DNA from: an uncultured Achromobacter sp.
GTDB taxonomy: Bacteria; Pseudomonadota; Gammaproteobacteria; Burkholderiales; Burkholderiaceae_B
Direction of reading: 5' to 3'
Assembly (NCBI GenBank): GCA_913775005.1
Contig: CAJYKY010000380.1
Location: 1-6,874 of the forward strand
DNA length: 6,874 nucleotides
Positions 6,055-6,874 of the stretch are shown here, one piece after another. A program made the position numbers and the translations under genes. Every line of letters starts with the position of its first letter. Position 1 is the first letter of the stretch. Under the pieces are notes generated by a model. That model searched no databases. It was given only the letters and a program-made list of their open reading frames with translations, and was not told the origin of the DNA.

Positions 6055-6639
6055 ATGCAAGGCAACAAACAGAGCGCATTGGCACAACGGCTGCGAGCCC
6101 TGCGCCAGGCGCGCAAGTGGACACTGAAGCAGGCGGCAGAGGCCACCGGCGTAGCCGCGTCCACGCTGTCCAAGATTGAGAACAGCCTGCTGTCGCCGAC
6201 CTATGACAACCTGATCAAGATCGCCGCCGGCCTGGATCTGGACGTGGCCGAACTGTTCACGGCATCCGACGCCCACATGGGCACCGGCCGCCGCAGCCTC
6301 AGCCGCCAGGGCGAAGGCCGCCAGTACGACACCCCGTATTACGACCACCGCCTCTTGTGCACCGCGCTGTCGCACAAACGCATGATGCCGTTTCACACCC
6401 GAGTCAAAGCGCGTTCGTTCGACGAATTCCACGACTGGAGCCGCCACGGCGGCGAAGAATTCGTCTACGTGCTTGAAGGCGAGGTCCAGCTCTATACGGA
6501 ATTCTATGAACCCGCGCGCTTGAAAGCGGGCGAAAGCTTCTACATCGACAGCCGCATGGGCCATCGCGTGATCAGCCTGAGCAAGGAAGACGCCGTGGTG
6601 CTGTGGGTGTCGACGCACGCGGATATCGAGGAAGCGTAG
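6055..6639 (+). CDS. XRE-family transcriptional regulator with C-terminal cupin domain
   Basis: DNA-binding regulator of 194 aa. An N-terminal XRE helix-turn-helix spans about residues 8-68 (LRALRQARKWTLKQAAEATG, then STLSKIENSLLSPTYDNL and the closing helix to DVAELF). A linker leads to a cupin_2 domain at about 105-187. Cupin motif 1 reads SRHGGEEFVYVLEG (129-142): H131 and E135 are kept, but the first His of the usual HxH pair is Ser (S129). Motif 2 keeps a His (H170, RMGHR). The barrel may therefore bind a small ligand directly or a metal with fewer ligands. Members such as PuuR repress amine-catabolic genes and respond to substrate. As the last gene of the operon it is the natural local, possibly autoregulating, controller. 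ATG start with AAGG (6043-6046) 8 nt upstream. No clear terminator follows before the tRNA. Confidence 0.92.
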   Translation: MQGNKQSALAQRLRALRQARKWTLKQAAEATGVAASTLSKIENSLLSPTYDNLIKIAAGLDLDVAELFTASDAHMGTGRRSLSRQGEGRQYDTPYYDHRLLCTALSHKRMMPFHTRVKARSFDEFHDWSRHGGEEFVYVLEGEVQLYTEFYEPARLKAGESFYIDSRMGHRVISLSKEDAVVLWVSTHADIEEA

Positions 6640-6663
6640 GGCAGGGCGGCGGCGCGGAATGTG

Positions 6664-6683
6664 TGCGTATCTCTGCGTATCGC
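6664..6683 (+). repeat. Two-copy 10-bp tandem repeat upstream of tRNA-Arg
   Basis: TGCGTATC occurs at 6664-6671 and again at 6674-6681, a 10-bp period equal to about one helical turn. It lies between the regulator stop and the tRNA promoter. No function can be assigned; it could be a protein site on one DNA face or chance. Confidence 0.4.
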
Positions 6684-6713
6684 GCGGCCAGCCCATCTTT
6701 CCGCACAACAAGG

Positions 6714-6719
6714 TAAAAT
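6714..6719 (+). promoter_or_regulatory. Probable -10 element of the tRNA-Arg promoter
   Basis: TAAAAT is a 5-of-6 match to the sigma-70 -10 box, 38 nt before the mature tRNA. The following bases (6720-6730) are almost entirely G/C, the kind of discriminator known from stringently controlled stable-RNA promoters. No strong -35 is visible at 16-18 bp spacing. Confidence 0.5.
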
Positions 6720-6724
6720 GCGCC

Positions 6725-6743
6725 GCCCGGATCCCTTCCGGGC
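6725..6743 (+). other. Stem-loop in the tRNA-Arg leader
   Basis: GCCCGGA (6725-6731) and TCCGGGC (6737-6743) form a perfect 7-bp stem with loop TCCCT. It starts about where transcription from the TAAAAT box would begin and ends 14 nt before the tRNA. It may be part of the 5' leader removed by RNase P. It has no T-run, so a terminator role for the regulator transcript is not supported. Confidence 0.4.
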
Positions 6744-6757
6744 AGTCAGCACACCGC

Positions 6758-6834
6758 GCGGCAGTAGCTCAGCTGGATAGAGCACGGGCCTTCTAAGCCT
6801 GAGGTCGGGGGTTCGAGCCCCTCCTGCCGCGCCA
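6758..6834 (+). tRNA. tRNA-Arg (anticodon UCU)
   Basis: A complete 77-nt cloverleaf including an encoded CCA end. The acceptor stem GCGGCAG (6758-6764) pairs with CTGCCGC (6824-6830), the discriminator is G6831 and CCA is 6832-6834. The D-arm stem is GCTC/GAGC. The anticodon stem is CGGGC/GCCTG with one G-U pair, and the anticodon TCT is at 6792-6794 in loop CTTCTAA. The variable loop is AGGTC and the T-arm is GGGGG-TTCGAGC-CCCTC with one G-U pair. It reads AGA and AGG, rare codons in high-GC genomes. It is read in the same direction as the upstream operon but has its own likely promoter. Confidence 0.97.
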
Positions 6835-6848
6835 GAAATACTAGACGC

Positions 6849-6866
6849 ACTCTGCGGATGCAGAGT
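6849..6866 (+). other. Hairpin just downstream of tRNA-Arg
   Basis: ACTCTGC (6849-6855) and GCAGAGT (6860-6866) form a perfect 7-bp stem with a GGAT loop, 14 nt after the tRNA CCA end. The following bases (TGGCTACC) are not a T-run, so this is at best a processing or partial termination signal. The window ends 8 nt later. Confidence 0.35.
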
Positions 6867-6874
6867 TGGCTACC

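Noticed and set aside
4749..6639. Putrescine (Puu) pathway locus, because of a PuuB-like oxidase next to a PuuR-like XRE-cupin regulator
   Set aside because: No gamma-glutamylputrescine synthetase (PuuA) or hydrolase (PuuD) is present, and the dehydrogenase has ALDH7 hallmarks rather than those of PuuC. It is kept only as a fallback for the oxidase substrate.
6849..6866. Post-tRNA hairpin as a standard rho-independent terminator
   Set aside because: No T-run follows the stem within the window, so only a generic hairpin can be claimed.

Overview
This 6.9 kb, high-GC window looks like part of a betaproteobacterial chromosome. An Alcaligenaceae (Achromobacter/Bordetella-type) origin is the best guess, judged from base composition, codon use and protein style rather than from any search. 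It carries one compact catabolic locus of seven protein genes, followed by a tRNA-Arg gene. Apart from the shared divergent control region (about 140 bp) and the tRNA leader (about 120 bp), almost every base is coding.

Layout. On the minus strand, at 29-1531, is an ALDH7-family aldehyde dehydrogenase, best read as L-piperidine-6-carboxylate / alpha-aminoadipate semialdehyde dehydrogenase (AmaB type). A GC-rich hairpin follows it at the window edge. Divergently, on the plus strand, is a probable six-gene operon: polar amino acid ABC transporter ATPase (1673-2422), periplasmic family-3 binding protein (2521-3312), two HisM/HisQ-type permeases (3347-4039 and 4042-4731), a DAO-type FAD amine/imino acid oxidase (4749-6041), and an XRE-cupin transcriptional regulator (6055-6639). 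The gaps after the binding-protein gene are only 2-34 nt. tRNA-Arg(UCU) lies at 6758-6834 with its own likely promoter and leader hairpin.

How it fits together (inference). A periplasmic binding protein and ABC importer would bring in a polar amino or imino acid. The FAD oxidase would oxidise it at the amine to an imine/semialdehyde. The ALDH7 enzyme would oxidise the semialdehyde to the carboxylate. The closest known scheme is the Pseudomonas putida AmaA/AmaB step pair of lysine catabolism: L-pipecolate to piperideine-6-carboxylate to L-2-aminoadipate. The transporter would then be for pipecolate or a related cyclic or secondary amine. The binding protein supports this loosely: it keeps the carboxylate-binding Arg but has Ser where the family normally has the Asp that holds the primary alpha-ammonium. 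The XRE-cupin protein is the obvious local regulator. Two inverted repeats with the same architecture (GCGAAR-N5-YTTCG), one near each divergent start, are the best operator candidates.

I see no mobile element, CRISPR array or broken gene. The locus is a coherent pathway-plus-uptake-plus-regulator cassette built from known families. Its novelty, if any, lies in substrate specificity and control rather than in a new protein class.
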